A stretch of DNA of 64,000 nt from Rheinheimera hassiensis (GCF_022436675.1 NZ_JAKUJZ010000003.1:124001-188000); one strand, 5' to 3'. Shown: positions 52,402 to 63,021, counted from the stretch's first letter. Made by a program: numbers and translations. The notes: generated by a model from the letters alone, not told the origin.

Positions 52402-54534
52402 TTAGTTATAAAAACGCTGTTGCTGCTCGGCCATCGTTACCAATAACGGCGCTGGCGCAAAGCGGCTGCCAAACCGACTTTCCAGATTACGCAGTTGTGC
52501 TACCAGATTGGCAGCACCTAACTGATCGATATAACGGAATGGCCCACCCAAAAACGGCGGAAAGCCAATACCGAAGATGGCGCCGATATCACCGTCCCGC
52601 GCGCTGGCGATAATGCCGTCATCCAGACAACGCACAGCCTCGTTCAGCATTTGTACTACGCAGCGGTTGCTGATTTCATCGCTGTTAAGCCTCGGGGCTG
52701 GCGTAACACCCAGTACGCTATACACGCTTTCATCCACCAGCTTTTTACCTTTTTTGCCATTTTTGCCATACAGGTAAAAGCCTCTTTCGGTTTTCTTACC
52801 TTTGCGGCCATCAGCCAGCAGCTTATCAAAGGCGGCGGGCGCGGCAAAACGCTCGCCCAGCTCAGTGGTTAAAATAGGCGAAATTTTGGCACCAACGTCA
52901 ATGCCCACTTCGTCGAGCAGGGTTACCGGACCAACCGGAAAACCAAATTTCACTAAGGCTTTATCTATTTTTTCTACCGGCTCACCTTCAAGCAGGATAT
53001 TGGCCGCTTCGTTCATATACAGTGCCAGAATACGGTTAACGTAAAAACCTGCGCCATCTTTTACCACTATTGGCGTTTTGCCTTGTTTGCGCGCAAACGC
53101 CACTGTAGTGGCGATGGTTTGGGCGGATGTGGTCTTGTGTGCTATTACCTCTACCAGTGGCATTTTATCTACCGGTGAGAAATAGTGCAGGCCGATCACA
53201 TTTTCTGGCCGGGCCGCTTTGGCTGCAATCTGACCTATTGGCAATGAGCTGGTATTGCTGGCAAAAATGGTGCTGTCAGCGCAATGCTGTTCAATATCAG
53301 CCACCATTTGTTGTTTTAAGGCTAAATCTTCAAATACTGCTTCTACCACGATATCAGCATCATGAAAACCGCTGTAGTCTGTAGTACCTGTGATTAACAG
53401 CAGTTGCTTTTGCATTTCAGCTTTGCTGATAAAACGACGTTTGAATTTTTTCTCCAGCAAAGAGTAACTGTATTTCAGCGCATTGCTGATCCCCTGCTCG
53501 CTAATGTCTTTAATACGCACCGGTATACCGGCTTTGGTGGCAGTAACATTGGCAATACCACCGCCCATTAACCCACCGCCCAGTACCGCGGCTTTACGCA
53601 CTTTATTTGGCTTAGTATCGCCGGCGCCGCTTTCTTTTTTCATCTGGGTGGTAGCAAAAAACAAGCTACGCAGTGCGGCCGATTCTTTGGTCATACAAAG
53701 CTCACCAAAAGCTTTGGCCTCAGCGGCTAAGCCGGCTTGCATACCACTGTCAACACCGGTTTTTATTACATCAAGGATTTTCAACGGTGCCGGGTAATTA
53801 CCCTGGGTTTTCTGCAGTGTTTGCTTGCGTGCCTGGCTAAATAAGATATTGCGGCCAAAAGGGGTACGCTCCAGTACTTTGCCAACCAGGTTTAATTTTG
53901 GCTGCTCGCGTTGTGGCTTACCTTTAAGCGCGCGCTTCACTGCGGCCTCTAACAGAATACTGTTTGCGACCACTTCGTCCACCAGTCCGGCTTTTTTTGC
54001 CTGCGCCGCACGCAGTTGCTTGCCGGTTAGTATCATATCCAGTGCTTTTTGCAGGCCAACTAAGCGTGGCAGACGCTGAGTGCCACCACTGCCGGGTAAT
54101 AATCCCAGCTGCACTTCAGGCAGGCCCAGCACGGTTTTACTGTCATTGCTGGCGACTCTGGCATGGCACGCCATTGCCAGCTCTAAACCACCACCCAGGC
54201 AAGGACCGTGAATAGCCGCCACTAACGGGATAGATAATTGCTCAAGCTGATCAAACATTTGCTGGCCCATACGGCCAATAGCTTGCGCTTCTTCGGCAGT
54301 TTTACAGCCGTCGAGCATTGAAATATCCGCCCCGGCAATAAAGGAGTCAGGCTTGCCACTGATAAACACCAGGCCTTTTAACTGGTTGTTGGCTTTTATC
54401 TGTGCCAGCAGTGCAGATATTTCATCGGCAAAGGCGGCTTTTAATACGTTCATTGACTCGCCGGCGATATCCATCGTGATAACGCCAATCTGATCATCGC
54501 GAATTTGCAGGCTGAAACTGGTTGCTGTTGTCAT
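52402..54534 (-). CDS. fadJ: Fatty acid oxidation complex subunit alpha FadJ
   Basis: 710 residues: N-terminal crotonase domain ([33 protein letters not shown]) and C-terminal 3-hydroxyacyl-CoA dehydrogenase with nucleotide loop [15 protein letters not shown] and catalytic [15 protein letters not shown]. Together with FadI it carries out the hydratase, dehydrogenase and thiolase steps of fatty acid breakdown. The ATG overlaps the fadI stop by one base. Confidence 0.94.
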   Translation of the reverse strand: MTTATSFSLQIRDDQIGVITMDIAGESMNVLKAAFADEISALLAQIKANNQLKGLVFISGKPDSFIAGADISMLDGCKTAEEAQAIGRMGQQMFDQLEQLSIPLVAAIHGPCLGGGLELAMACHARVASNDSKTVLGLPEVQLGLLPGSGGTQRLPRLVGLQKALDMILTGKQLRAAQAKKAGLVDEVVANSILLEAAVKRALKGKPQREQPKLNLVGKVLERTPFGRNILFSQARKQTLQKTQGNYPAPLKILDVIKTGVDSGMQAGLAAEAKAFGELCMTKESAALRSLFFATTQMKKESGAGDTKPNKVRKAAVLGGGLMGGGIANVTATKAGIPVRIKDISEQGISNALKYSYSLLEKKFKRRFISKAEMQKQLLLITGTTDYSGFHDADIVVEAVFEDLALKQQMVADIEQHCADSTIFASNTSSLPIGQIAAKAARPENVIGLHYFSPVDKMPLVEVIAHKTTSAQTIATTVAFARKQGKTPIVVKDGAGFYVNRILALYMNEAANILLEGEPVEKIDKALVKFGFPVGPVTLLDEVGIDVGAKISPILTTELGERFAAPAAFDKLLADGRKGKKTERGFYLYGKNGKKGKKLVDESVYSVLGVTPAPRLNSDEISNRCVVQMLNEAVRCLDDGIIASARDGDIGAIFGIGFPPFLGGPFRYIDQLGAANLVAQLRNLESRFGSRFAPAPLLVTMAEQQQRFYN

Positions 54535-55844
54535 TATTCTGTCTCCACTATCATCGCCGCGCCCAAGCCACCTGCTGCACAGGCAGTGGTTAAGCCAATA
54601 CCGCCACCACGGCGTTTTAATTCATTCAGAGTTTGCACGATTAAGCGGGTACCGGTTGCCGCAAACGGGTGGCCATAAGCCAGTGAGCCGCCCTGAACAT
54701 TAAATTTGGTCATATCAATGTCACCAATAGCAGCTGAGCGCCCCAGCTTTTCTTCAGCAAATTTTTTGCTGACAAACATTTTCACATTGGCCAGTGTTTG
54801 CGCTGCAAAGGCTTCGTGCATTTCAATCAGCGTTAAGTCATTTAAAGACATGCCAGCACGGTCCAGCGCAATCGGTGTGGCATAAGATGGCCCCATCAGC
54901 ATGTCGTCATACACATCTATCGCGGCAAAAGCATAACTGCGGATATAACCCAGCGGCGCATACCCCAGCGCTTTAGCACGGCTTTCCGTCATCATTAATA
55001 CCACGGATGCGCCGTCGGTCAGAGGTGTGCTGGTAGCGGCTGTGACGGTGCCATGAACACGGTCAAATACCGGTTTTAATTTACTGTAGGATTCCAGCTT
55101 AGAATCCTGACGGATATTATTATCGATATCTAAAAAGCGCGAATACGGCTCAACGTGCGCAGTCATTACTTCATCTTGCATCACGCCGCTTTGCCAGGCC
55201 TGGGTCGCTAAACTGTGAGAGCGGTGCGCCAGCGCGTCCTGATCGGCCCGGCTGATATGGTGGGTTTTTGCCATTTGCTCGGCGGTATCGCCCATCGATA
55301 AACCAGTACTGTACTCGGCCACCGCTGGAGGTACCGGTAATAAATCTTTTAAACCCAAACGGCGGAAAATAGCCAGTTTCTGGCCGAAAGTACGCGCTTT
55401 ATTTAAATCTACCAGTGCCCGGGCCAGCTTTTTGCTGACACCAATCGGCAGTACTGAGCTGGAGTCTGCCCCGCCCGCTAAACCAACTTGGGTAATACCG
55501 GCCATCATCGATTCAGCCACACTGACCACAGACTGGAAACTGGTAGCACAGGCCCGGGTAACACTAAACGCATCGGTATGCACATTCATGCCGGTACCCA
55601 GCACAATTTCGCGGGCAATATTGGGAGCTTCAGGCATTTGTACTACCTGACCATACACCACCTGCTCAATTAATTTTACATCCAGCTCGCTTCTGATCAG
55701 CAGCTCGTTTACCACCAGTTTGCCCAAATCCAGTGCCGAAACACCATGAAATTCAGTAGCCTGTTTGGCAAAAGGTGTACGCAGGCCACTAACAATGGCG
55801 ATCCGATCGCCCTGGCGGGTGGTAAGTTTAATTGGCGAGCTCAT
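54534..55844 (-). CDS. fadI: Acetyl-CoA acyltransferase FadI
   Basis: 436-residue thiolase. Catalytic cysteine in [13 protein letters not shown], His in [12 protein letters not shown] and the C-terminal Cys in [12 protein letters not shown]. First gene of fadIJ with good AGAGGAA ribosome site. Its upstream region carries a FadR-like operator and a second palindrome. Confidence 0.95.
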   Translation of the reverse strand: MSSPIKLTTRQGDRIAIVSGLRTPFAKQATEFHGVSALDLGKLVVNELLIRSELDVKLIEQVVYGQVVQMPEAPNIAREIVLGTGMNVHTDAFSVTRACATSFQSVVSVAESMMAGITQVGLAGGADSSSVLPIGVSKKLARALVDLNKARTFGQKLAIFRRLGLKDLLPVPPAVAEYSTGLSMGDTAEQMAKTHHISRADQDALAHRSHSLATQAWQSGVMQDEVMTAHVEPYSRFLDIDNNIRQDSKLESYSKLKPVFDRVHGTVTAATSTPLTDGASVVLMMTESRAKALGYAPLGYIRSYAFAAIDVYDDMLMGPSYATPIALDRAGMSLNDLTLIEMHEAFAAQTLANVKMFVSKKFAEEKLGRSAAIGDIDMTKFNVQGGSLAYGHPFAATGTRLIVQTLNELKRRGGGIGLTTACAAGGLGAAMIVETE

Positions 55845-55867
55845 AGTGTTCCTCTTGTTATCAATAT

Positions 55868-55884
55868 TACAGGTCTGACCTGTA
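55868..55884. promoter_or_regulatory. FadR-like operator upstream of fadI
   Basis: TACAGGTCTGACCTGTA, a perfect 8-bp-arm palindrome with the GGTC-N-GACC core of the FadR site, ending 24 bp before the fadI ATG, where bound FadR would block transcription. Confidence 0.7.
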
Positions 55885-55919
55885 TTGTTGAGATCGATTG
55901 TAACGACAGTCGCTGAAAA

Positions 55920-55937
55920 TTAAAACACTTGTTTTAA
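55920..55937. promoter_or_regulatory. PsrA-like palindrome upstream of fadI
   Basis: TTAAAACACTTGTTTTAA, a perfect palindrome with AAAAC-N4-GTTTT, near the C/GAAAC-N2-4-GTTTG/C pattern reported for PsrA, about 75 bp before fadI. Proposed from pattern alone. Confidence 0.45.
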
Positions 55938-56043
55938 TGCAAACGGAACCATATTTAGGTTATAACGTCTTAGCCTAGCCCGTTTTTTCGGCCAATGGCG
56001 ATAAAACAACCAATAAATCCAATTAATTAAGACAGATAACATT

Positions 56044-56997
56044 ATGGTGAATGCGTTTTCCGGCTTAAAAGCCTATCTGGACAGCCAGGTACTGGGTCAA
56101 TCTGAACTTACTGAAGGTATTTTGCTGGCATTGCTGGCAAATGGTCATTTACTGGTAGAGGGCCCGCCGGGCCTTGCAAAAACCCGCGCCGTAAATGCAC
56201 TGGCGCATGGTGTTGAAGGCCAGTTTCACCGCATTCAGTTTACGCCGGATCTATTACCAGCCGATTTAACCGGCACCGACATTTACCGCCCGGAAACCGG
56301 CCAGTTTGAATTTCAAAGCGGCCCGCTGTTTCATCATATTATTCTGGCTGACGAAATAAACCGCGCCCCGGCCAAGGTGCAATCTGCACTGCTTGAAGCC
56401 ATGGCTGAAAAGCAAGTTACCGTTGGCCGCAAAACTTACCCGTTGCCAGAGCTGTTTCTGGTTATGGCGACACAAAACCCATTAGAGCAGGAAGGCACCT
56501 ACCCCCTGCCTGAAGCCCAGCTAGACCGCTTTTTACTGCATTTAAAAGTCGATTACCCGGATGCGGCTACTGAACTGGCGATACTGCAACTAACCCGCGG
56601 CGAAGCGCTGTCTGGTGAGCAAGCTGCGGTGTCGGCCATCAGCCAGGCCGATATTTTTGCTGCACGTAAAGCCATTTTGCAACTGCATATGGCCGAAAGT
56701 CTGGAACATTATATTGTGCAACTGATTATGGCCACCCGTAACGCCAAAGCATACAGCGAAAAACTGGCCAGTTGGATTGGTTATGGTGCCAGCCCGCGTG
56801 CCACTATTGCCGTAGAGCGCTGTGCCCGGGCTAAAGCCTGGCTGGCGGGCCGTGACTTTGTTACGCCGGATGATATTCAGGCCGTATTTCATAACGCCCT
56901 GCGCCACCGTTTAATTCTGACCTATGCCGCAGAAGCTGAAGGCATCACTACTGATGATGTACTGAGCGAAATTCTGCGTCTGGTGCCGTCTGCCTGA
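56044..56997 (+). CDS. MoxR-family AAA+ ATPase of the Bat operon
   Basis: 317 residues with Walker A EGPPGLAKT, Walker B ILADEINRAPAKVQ and sensor/arginine region ATQNPLEQEGTYPLPEAQLDRF. First gene of a six-gene run with overlapping or nearly touching ends; probably acts on or with the VWA proteins encoded downstream. Same-strand position after divergent fadIJ is shared with Shewanella relatives. Confidence 0.92.
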   Translation: MVNAFSGLKAYLDSQVLGQSELTEGILLALLANGHLLVEGPPGLAKTRAVNALAHGVEGQFHRIQFTPDLLPADLTGTDIYRPETGQFEFQSGPLFHHIILADEINRAPAKVQSALLEAMAEKQVTVGRKTYPLPELFLVMATQNPLEQEGTYPLPEAQLDRFLLHLKVDYPDAATELAILQLTRGEALSGEQAAVSAISQADIFAARKAILQLHMAESLEHYIVQLIMATRNAKAYSEKLASWIGYGASPRATIAVERCARAKAWLAGRDFVTPDDIQAVFHNALRHRLILTYAAEAEGITTDDVLSEILRLVPSA

Positions 56998-56998
56998 T

Positions 56999-57943
56999 AT
57001 GAGCGTTCAGTTGTCTGCCCAGCAATGGCTGGCACAAAACGGCACTAATGGCACGGCGCCTGGCCTGACAGAACTGCTGTGGTATCAGCGTTATACCAAA
57101 GTGCTTAATTTAACCCCTGGTATGGCGATCCAAAGCAAACTGGCAGGTACTTATCTGGCCAAAAGCAAAGGCCGTGGCATGGAGTTTGATGAAGTACGGC
57201 ATTACCAGAGCGGTGATGATGTACGCACCATTGACTGGCGTGTTACTGCCCGCACCGGCAAAGTACATACTAAGCTGTTTCGCGAAGAAAAAGAGCGGCC
57301 GGTTTTTATTCTGACCGATCTTGGCAATAGCATGCGCTTTGGCTCCAGTTTACTGTTTAAGTCGGTACAGGCTGCCCACTTAGCCGCGCTGATTGCCTGG
57401 CACGTTAAACAACGTGGCGACAAACTCGGTGGCCTGGTATTTAGCCAGCAGCAACACTTTGAACTTAAACCGCAAAGCCGCAGCCATGGCGTGTTGCGCT
57501 ATTTTCATGCGTTAACAGAAGTACATCAAACTACCGCTGCGAACCGTGGCCTGAGTTTAAACGAAGCGCTCAGCCAGTTACGCCGTTTGGTTCGCCCCGG
57601 CAGTCTGGTTTATCTGTTGTCTGACTTTAACGATTTTAACGACGATGGCCTGCGCCATATCCGTGCGATTCGCCAGCACAACGAAGTAACCTGCTGCCCT
57701 ATCAGCGATCCGCTCGATTTAATGCTACCGTTAAACAGCCATGGCATCGCCGCGGTAAGTGACGGCACTGACACCGGTTATATTGAACTTGGCAGCAGCA
57801 CACTAAAACAACGCTATGCCAGCCAGCAGCAACATGCCCGGTTGCTATTGCAGCAGCATATCAGCCAACTTGGTTGTAAGTGGTTGCCGGTTAGCGCTGC
57901 CGAGCCGGTACTAAGCCAATTAGAGAGAAAGTGGTATGGCTGA
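56999..57943 (+). CDS. DUF58 domain protein
   Basis: 314 residues with the DUF58 signature AKSKGRGMEFDEVRHYQSGD followed by DDVRTIDWRVTARTG and a VWA-like FILTDLGNSMRFG. No signal peptide or membrane helix. ATG is one base after the MoxR stop codon. DUF58 proteins regularly pair with MoxR ATPases and VWA proteins. Confidence 0.9.
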   Translation: MSVQLSAQQWLAQNGTNGTAPGLTELLWYQRYTKVLNLTPGMAIQSKLAGTYLAKSKGRGMEFDEVRHYQSGDDVRTIDWRVTARTGKVHTKLFREEKERPVFILTDLGNSMRFGSSLLFKSVQAAHLAALIAWHVKQRGDKLGGLVFSQQQHFELKPQSRSHGVLRYFHALTEVHQTTAANRGLSLNEALSQLRRLVRPGSLVYLLSDFNDFNDDGLRHIRAIRQHNEVTCCPISDPLDLMLPLNSHGIAAVSDGTDTGYIELGSSTLKQRYASQQQHARLLLQQHISQLGCKWLPVSAAEPVLSQLERKWYG

Positions 57944-58424
57944 TACACATTCGCCGTTAGACCAGCTGGCCGATATCAGTGAACCTGCGCTGCAAACAGG
58001 TTTTGCGCTGGCTCCTGTATGGTGGTTACTCCTGATACTAGTGCTTTCTGCTGTGGCGTATTTATTACTGCGGCTATATAAACGCTGGCGTTATTTCGCT
58101 GCCAGACGCCAGGCTTTACAGCTACTGGAGCAGATATCGATTGAACCCGATGCCGCGGCACAAATTAATCAACTGTTAAAACGGGTGCTGCAGCATTATC
58201 AGCCGTCACACCCGGCACTAACGCTGCCCCCACAACAATGGCAAAGCTGGCTGGCACAGCAGCACAGTAAGCCCTTACCGGATCTGACCCGTCTGCTGTA
58301 TCAGGCAGGCAGCGACAGCAGTGCTAATGAGCAATTTTACCAGTTTGCAAAAGCCTGGCTCAGCAACTATCGCGGTAAAGCACAACCCACCGCAACCAAC
58401 AGCACGGAGGCTGCCAATGCTTGA
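57936..58424 (+). CDS. DUF4381 membrane protein
   Basis: 162 residues with one membrane helix (WWLLLILVLSAVAYLLLRLY) after a short N-terminus, then a cytoplasmic helical domain. Matches DUF4381 proteins of Bat operons. Overlaps the DUF58 gene by 8 bp and batA by 8 bp, which implies coupled translation. Confidence 0.87.
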   Translation: MADTHSPLDQLADISEPALQTGFALAPVWWLLLILVLSAVAYLLLRLYKRWRYFAARRQALQLLEQISIEPDAAAQINQLLKRVLQHYQPSHPALTLPPQQWQSWLAQQHSKPLPDLTRLLYQAGSDSSANEQFYQFAKAWLSNYRGKAQPTATNSTEAANA

Positions 58425-59409
58425 TTTTGGTTACCCCTGGCTGGCATTACTGGCACTGGCGCCTTTATTACTGCGGCTAAAACGCCGTGCAGCCTCTGAA
58501 GCCACTCTAACACTGCCTGCTCTGGCTAAACTGGCGTCATCTGATAAACAGGTTGAGCGCAGCTGGTTCAGTTTAAGCTCTGTACTGGCGCTGCTGATTT
58601 GGCTGTTACTGGTGGTATCTGCAACCCAACCGCGTTGGCTGGGTGAGCCTGTGTCTTTACCACAGCAAGGCCGCGATTTAATGCTGGCACTGGATTTATC
58701 CGGTTCAATGGAAATTGCGGATATGCAGCATCAGGGCCAGAGCATTAACCGGCTCGATGCGGTAAAACTGGTAGTAAGCGACTTTATTAAACGCCGTCAG
58801 GGCGACAGAATTGGTTTAATTTTATTTGCCGACGCCGCTTATCAGCAAACTCCGCTGACGTTTGATTTAATCACTGTGCAAAAAATGCTGGATGACAGCG
58901 TGTTGCGCCTGGTAGGCACCCGCACTGCCATTGGCGAAGCTATAGGTTTAGCGGTAAAGCGGCTAAATACTTATGAAAGCTCAAACAAAGTACTTATTTT
59001 ACTTAGCGACGGCGCCAATACTGCCGGTAATATTCAGCCGCTTGAAGCCCTGCAGCTGGCTAAAGCCGCCGGGGTAAAAATTCATACCGTCGGTGTCGGA
59101 GCAGAGCAAATGATGCAACAAAGCGTCTTTGGCCGGCGCATGGTTAACCCGTCGCAGGATCTGGACGAAGCCTTATTAACCCGGCTGGCCAGCGAAACCG
59201 GTGGCCGTTACTTCCGGGCCCGCGATTTAAATGAGCTAAATCAGATTTACCAACTGATAGACCAACTGGAACCCATAGAGCGCGACAGTGTAACCTACCG
59301 GCCACAACGTAGTTTGCTGCACTGGCCGCTGGCGCTGGCGCTGTTGCTGTCATTTATGTTGGCAGCACGCAACATATACTGGCGTGGAGTATTTAAACAT
59401 GCTGGCTGA
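58417..59409 (+). CDS. batA: BatA-like VWA membrane protein
   Basis: 330 residues starting at MLDFGYPWLALLALAP, with ACGGAGG before it. N-terminal membrane segment, second helix VLALLIWLLLVVSA, VWA domain with metal site ALDLSGSME, then a C-terminal helix LPLALALLLSFMLA. In Bacteroides these 'aerotolerance' proteins aid oxygen tolerance; the role in Gammaproteobacteria is not settled. Overlaps batB by 11 bp. Confidence 0.9.
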   Translation: MLDFGYPWLALLALAPLLLRLKRRAASEATLTLPALAKLASSDKQVERSWFSLSSVLALLIWLLLVVSATQPRWLGEPVSLPQQGRDLMLALDLSGSMEIADMQHQGQSINRLDAVKLVVSDFIKRRQGDRIGLILFADAAYQQTPLTFDLITVQKMLDDSVLRLVGTRTAIGEAIGLAVKRLNTYESSNKVLILLSDGANTAGNIQPLEALQLAKAAGVKIHTVGVGAEQMMQQSVFGRRMVNPSQDLDEALLTRLASETGGRYFRARDLNELNQIYQLIDQLEPIERDSVTYRPQRSLLHWPLALALLLSFMLAARNIYWRGVFKHAG

Positions 59410-61216
59410 TTTTCACTTTTTGCGTCCTTTATGGTTACTGGCTGCCCTGCCCGTGCTGCTATTTGGTGTATTGCTGTATTACTACCGCCGCGAGCAAAGC
59501 CCGTGGCACAGCCTTATTGCGCCGCATTTACAGCAGGTGTTACTCGGCGGCCAGCTACTGATAAAGAAACAACCACTGGCATTACCCCTGCTGATGCTGT
59601 GCTGGCTTATCACGACACTGGCGCTGGCAGGCCCCAGTTGGCAAAAACTGCCGCAACCAGCATTTGCGCTGAAAAAAGCCACCGTACTGGTACTGGATAT
59701 GTCGTTGTCGATGCGCGCTACCGATATGGCGCCCGATCGGCTGACACAGCAGCGCTTTGCCGCACTGGATTTTACTGAGCAATTAAAGGAAGGCGAACTG
59801 GCCCTGCTTAGCTTTGCCGGCGATGCGTTTGTTATTTCGCCGCTAACGCCGGATCATAATAATATCCGCTTACTAATCCCCGATTTAAAGCCCGAAATTA
59901 TGCCTGCACAAGGCTCTAATTTACTGGCTGCACTGCAACAGGCAGATAAACTGCTGCGTCAGGCCGGTTATGTCAGAGGCGATGTGGTGGTTTTTACAGA
60001 TGGCTTTGACAACAATAGTTTGCGTGACATACAAGACTTACTGAATAACTGGCCACACCGGCTATCGGTGTTAGGTTTTGGTACTGAAGCTGGTGCTCCG
60101 GTTAAACTGGAAAGCGGTGAACTGCTAAAAAGTGCCACCGGTGCTGTGGTAGTGCCAAAACTGCCACAAGCTCAGTTAGCAGCACTGACTAAGCGCAGCG
60201 GCGGTGTTTATGTACAGGCTACTGCCTCGGCTATTTCGCTGGATGATCTGGTTAACTTACCGGCGCTTTCCGCGCTGGATCAGGCCGATTCAGGCAAGCA
60301 AATTCAGGGTGACCAATGGCAGGACAATGCCGTTTATCTGATCTGGTTATTATTACCGCTGTTATTGCTGCAACGTAAATACAGCAGCCTGCTTAGCCTT
60401 GGTGTATTAATGCTGTTGCCTTACCAGGCCGATGCCGTGGAATGGCGCGACTTGTGGCAGACCAAACAACAACAGGCGAAACAAGATTATGTCAGCGGTG
60501 ATTTTGCGGCGGCACAGCAAAAGTTTAACGATCCTTTATGGCAAGGTAATGCAGCTTATCGCAGTGGCGACTATATGGCAGCAGAGCAGGCATTTCGCCA
60601 GGCGGCAGAGCAAAGCCCCGGTACAGATGCCCTGCATAATCTGGGTAACAGCCTGGCACAGCAACAACGCTATGAAGAGGCACTGGCAGCTTATCAGCAA
60701 GCTTTGCAGCAAAATAAAGACTTTGCCCCCGCCCAAAAAAACGCCGATTTAATGCAGCAGTTACTGCAACAGCAGGAACAGGAAAAACAGCAGCAAGAGC
60801 AGCAACAAAACCAGCAGCAGGACGGCGATAAACAACAACAGCAAGACGCTGATGGCGAACCACAAAGTGACGAAAATGCCGATAGTGAGGCGGATAACGA
60901 AGCCGACGCCGACAGTGAATCGCAGCAAGAAAGTGACCGGCAGCAACAAAATGCTGAGCCAGAGCAGCAGGAACCCGCTGAGCAACAGCAAATGCCGGCA
61001 GAAGAAAATGACCAGCAAGATCAAGCTGAGCAGGAACAGCTGCAAGCGGTGCATGAAGCCTGGCCTAATGCCACACCGGAAGAGCAACAGCAACTGGATA
61101 ATCTGCTGCGTAAAGTGCAGGACGACCCTGCCCTGCTGCTACGCAATAAAATGTATTTAGAATATTTAAAACGCCAACAACAGCGTTTACCCAAGGGAGT
61201 TGATGAACAATGGTAA
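59399..61216 (+). CDS. BatB/BatC-type VWA-TPR membrane protein with Gln/Glu-rich tail
   Basis: 605 residues. Two membrane helices (LLAALPVLLFGVLLYYY and LLMLCWLITTLALAGPSW) precede the VWA domain with metal site LDMSLSMRATD, then another helix pair near residue 320-345, TPR-like repeats (DALHNLGNSLAQQQRYEEAL) and a region from about 455 to 565 dominated by Gln, Glu, Asp and Ala. BatB and BatC are separate genes in Bacteroides; here they are fused. The tail is compositionally extreme but in frame and without stop codons. Confidence 0.88.
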   Translation: MLADFHFLRPLWLLAALPVLLFGVLLYYYRREQSPWHSLIAPHLQQVLLGGQLLIKKQPLALPLLMLCWLITTLALAGPSWQKLPQPAFALKKATVLVLDMSLSMRATDMAPDRLTQQRFAALDFTEQLKEGELALLSFAGDAFVISPLTPDHNNIRLLIPDLKPEIMPAQGSNLLAALQQADKLLRQAGYVRGDVVVFTDGFDNNSLRDIQDLLNNWPHRLSVLGFGTEAGAPVKLESGELLKSATGAVVVPKLPQAQLAALTKRSGGVYVQATASAISLDDLVNLPALSALDQADSGKQIQGDQWQDNAVYLIWLLLPLLLLQRKYSSLLSLGVLMLLPYQADAVEWRDLWQTKQQQAKQDYVSGDFAAAQQKFNDPLWQGNAAYRSGDYMAAEQAFRQAAEQSPGTDALHNLGNSLAQQQRYEEALAAYQQALQQNKDFAPAQKNADLMQQLLQQQEQEKQQQEQQQNQQQDGDKQQQQDADGEPQSDENADSEADNEADADSESQQESDRQQQNAEPEQQEPAEQQQMPAEENDQQDQAEQEQLQAVHEAWPNATPEEQQQLDNLLRKVQDDPALLLRNKMYLEYLKRQQQRLPKGVDEQW

Positions 61217-62871
61217 AAGGTGTGCTGCTGGCAGCCGTGCTGCTGCTGAGTTTGCCGTTACAGGCACTGACACAGCTCAGCGCCAGCGTTGATAAAAACC
61301 CGGCCTTGCGCGGTGAAGCCGTTACACTCGAAGTTACCGCTAACGCCAGAGTTGCAGCTGATGCTATTAATTTCAGGGTACTGGAATCAGATTTTACTGT
61401 CATGGTGCCATCGGTCAGCACCAGCACTCAGATCATCAACGGCCAATCGAGCCAGAGTACTATCTGGAGAATTGTGCTGCTACCCAAAAAAGCTGGCAGC
61501 TACACCATACCAACATTCACCTTACAGGGCCTTAGTACACAACCTATCAGCTTAGAGGTGCTTAACGAAACAGCACAAAATAACAACAGCAGCAATACCG
61601 AACTGTTCCTGCAAGGTAGTATGGAGCAGCAGCAATTATATGTGCAGCAATTAAGCTATTATCAGGTAACGATTTATTTTAATGGCGACCTACAGCGCGG
61701 CTCTTTATCAGAGCCGCAAATGGACGACGCCAGTATTATGCAGGTTGGTCAGGATGCCGAAGGTACTGAGCTGGTTAACGGCATTCGTTACCGCACTATT
61801 ACCCGCCGTTACGCCATTACACCGCAGCGCAGTGGCAATTTCACCATTACTCCGCCAACCTTCAGCGGTGAAATGATTGACCGCGACAGCGCCCGCTATA
61901 ACTATTTTGCCCGCACTAAAACGGTAGTGCAGCAGGCCGAACCGATAGACGTAGTCGTGAATGCTATTCCGGCTGATTTTCCGGGAAACTGGCTGGTAGC
62001 CGGCCTGGTAACGTTAACGGAAGAATGGAGCCCGGACATTAGCAAGTTAAAACAAGGTGAACCGGTAACACGGATTATTACCTTATCTGCGGTAGACGTA
62101 GCAGAAAATCAGTTACCTGATTTAAAACAAGGTTTTCCTGATGGCCTGCGGCTATATCAAGAGCAGCCACAAGCTAAAAGTGCCGAACGCAACGGCCGTC
62201 TGGTGGCGCAGAAAATTTTTACCACCGCCGTGATTGGCAATGTTGAAGGTGAACTGGAGCTGCCAGAAGTATCTTTAGCCTGGTGGAACAGCCAGACCAA
62301 TAAACTTGAACATGCCCGCCTGCCTGCCCGCACACTGAGTGTTGCACCCATCGCAGGCGCCGCAGAGCAAAGCACAACTATATCGCCTGCGCTGAATGTT
62401 GCCCCTCCTTTAGCAACACCAGCCCGCAGCAGCGAAGCGTCGCCATGGCAATGGAACTATACAAGCAGTTTATTGCTGGCTATCTGGCTGTTAACCCTGC
62501 TTGGCAGTTATGTATTATGGCGGTTAAAAGCCCACGTTAAGCCTGCCATGCAAACACAAAACCGGGTACGCTTTAACAACACCGAACTGAAACGCGCCTG
62601 CAAACAGGGCGATGCAACAACAGCCAAAGCAGAGCTGTTACGTTTTGCCCATCAACAACTGGATCAGCGCTGCCAGTCTTTAACTGAGATGAGCGCTTAT
62701 ATTCACCCGGCCGAACTTAAAAACCAGCTTATAAAACTAAATGCTGCTTTATATGGCAATGATGCTGCCACCTGGCAAGGTGATCCGCTGTGGCAGGCAT
62801 GGCAGCAATATGATGCAGGCAGACAAAACAGTAGCGTTTCTGCTGGCTTGCAACCGCTCTATCCACAATAG
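61210..62871 (+). CDS. batD: BatD-like exported protein
   Basis: 553 residues with a signal peptide (VLLAAVLLLSLPLQALT), tandem beta-sandwich domains, and one membrane helix near residue 425 (SSLLLAIWLLTLLGSYVLW) followed by a short cytoplasmic domain. Matches the BatD family. Overlaps the preceding gene by 7 bp and ends the Bat operon. Confidence 0.88.
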   Translation: MVKGVLLAAVLLLSLPLQALTQLSASVDKNPALRGEAVTLEVTANARVAADAINFRVLESDFTVMVPSVSTSTQIINGQSSQSTIWRIVLLPKKAGSYTIPTFTLQGLSTQPISLEVLNETAQNNNSSNTELFLQGSMEQQQLYVQQLSYYQVTIYFNGDLQRGSLSEPQMDDASIMQVGQDAEGTELVNGIRYRTITRRYAITPQRSGNFTITPPTFSGEMIDRDSARYNYFARTKTVVQQAEPIDVVVNAIPADFPGNWLVAGLVTLTEEWSPDISKLKQGEPVTRIITLSAVDVAENQLPDLKQGFPDGLRLYQEQPQAKSAERNGRLVAQKIFTTAVIGNVEGELELPEVSLAWWNSQTNKLEHARLPARTLSVAPIAGAAEQSTTISPALNVAPPLATPARSSEASPWQWNYTSSLLLAIWLLTLLGSYVLWRLKAHVKPAMQTQNRVRFNNTELKRACKQGDATTAKAELLRFAHQQLDQRCQSLTEMSAYIHPAELKNQLIKLNAALYGNDAATWQGDPLWQAWQQYDAGRQNSSVSAGLQPLYPQ

Positions 62872-62904
62872 CACTTCTGGCTCGCCACACTTTACCTGCC
62901 CTCC

Positions 62905-62940
62905 GGGCATGCTTACCGTTTAACGCTGGTAAGCATGCCC
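62905..62940 (+). terminator. Hairpin after the Bat operon
   Basis: Perfect 13-bp stem GGGCATGCTTACC / GGTAAGCATGCCC with a 10-base loop, 33 bp after batD. No T-run, so termination may depend on other factors. Confidence 0.6.
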
Positions 62941-63021
62941 GCAACTTGTTAGCATAAATACGTTAACTCAGCCTGATCCCGTATCAGGTATTTTTTTGTA
63001 CTGTATTTTGGTGAACCATAT

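Noticed and set aside
60761-61093. Leucine-rich open frame on the minus strand
   Set aside because: It is the complement of CAG/CAA tracts in the BatB/C Gln-rich region, so the leucine runs are a by-product.
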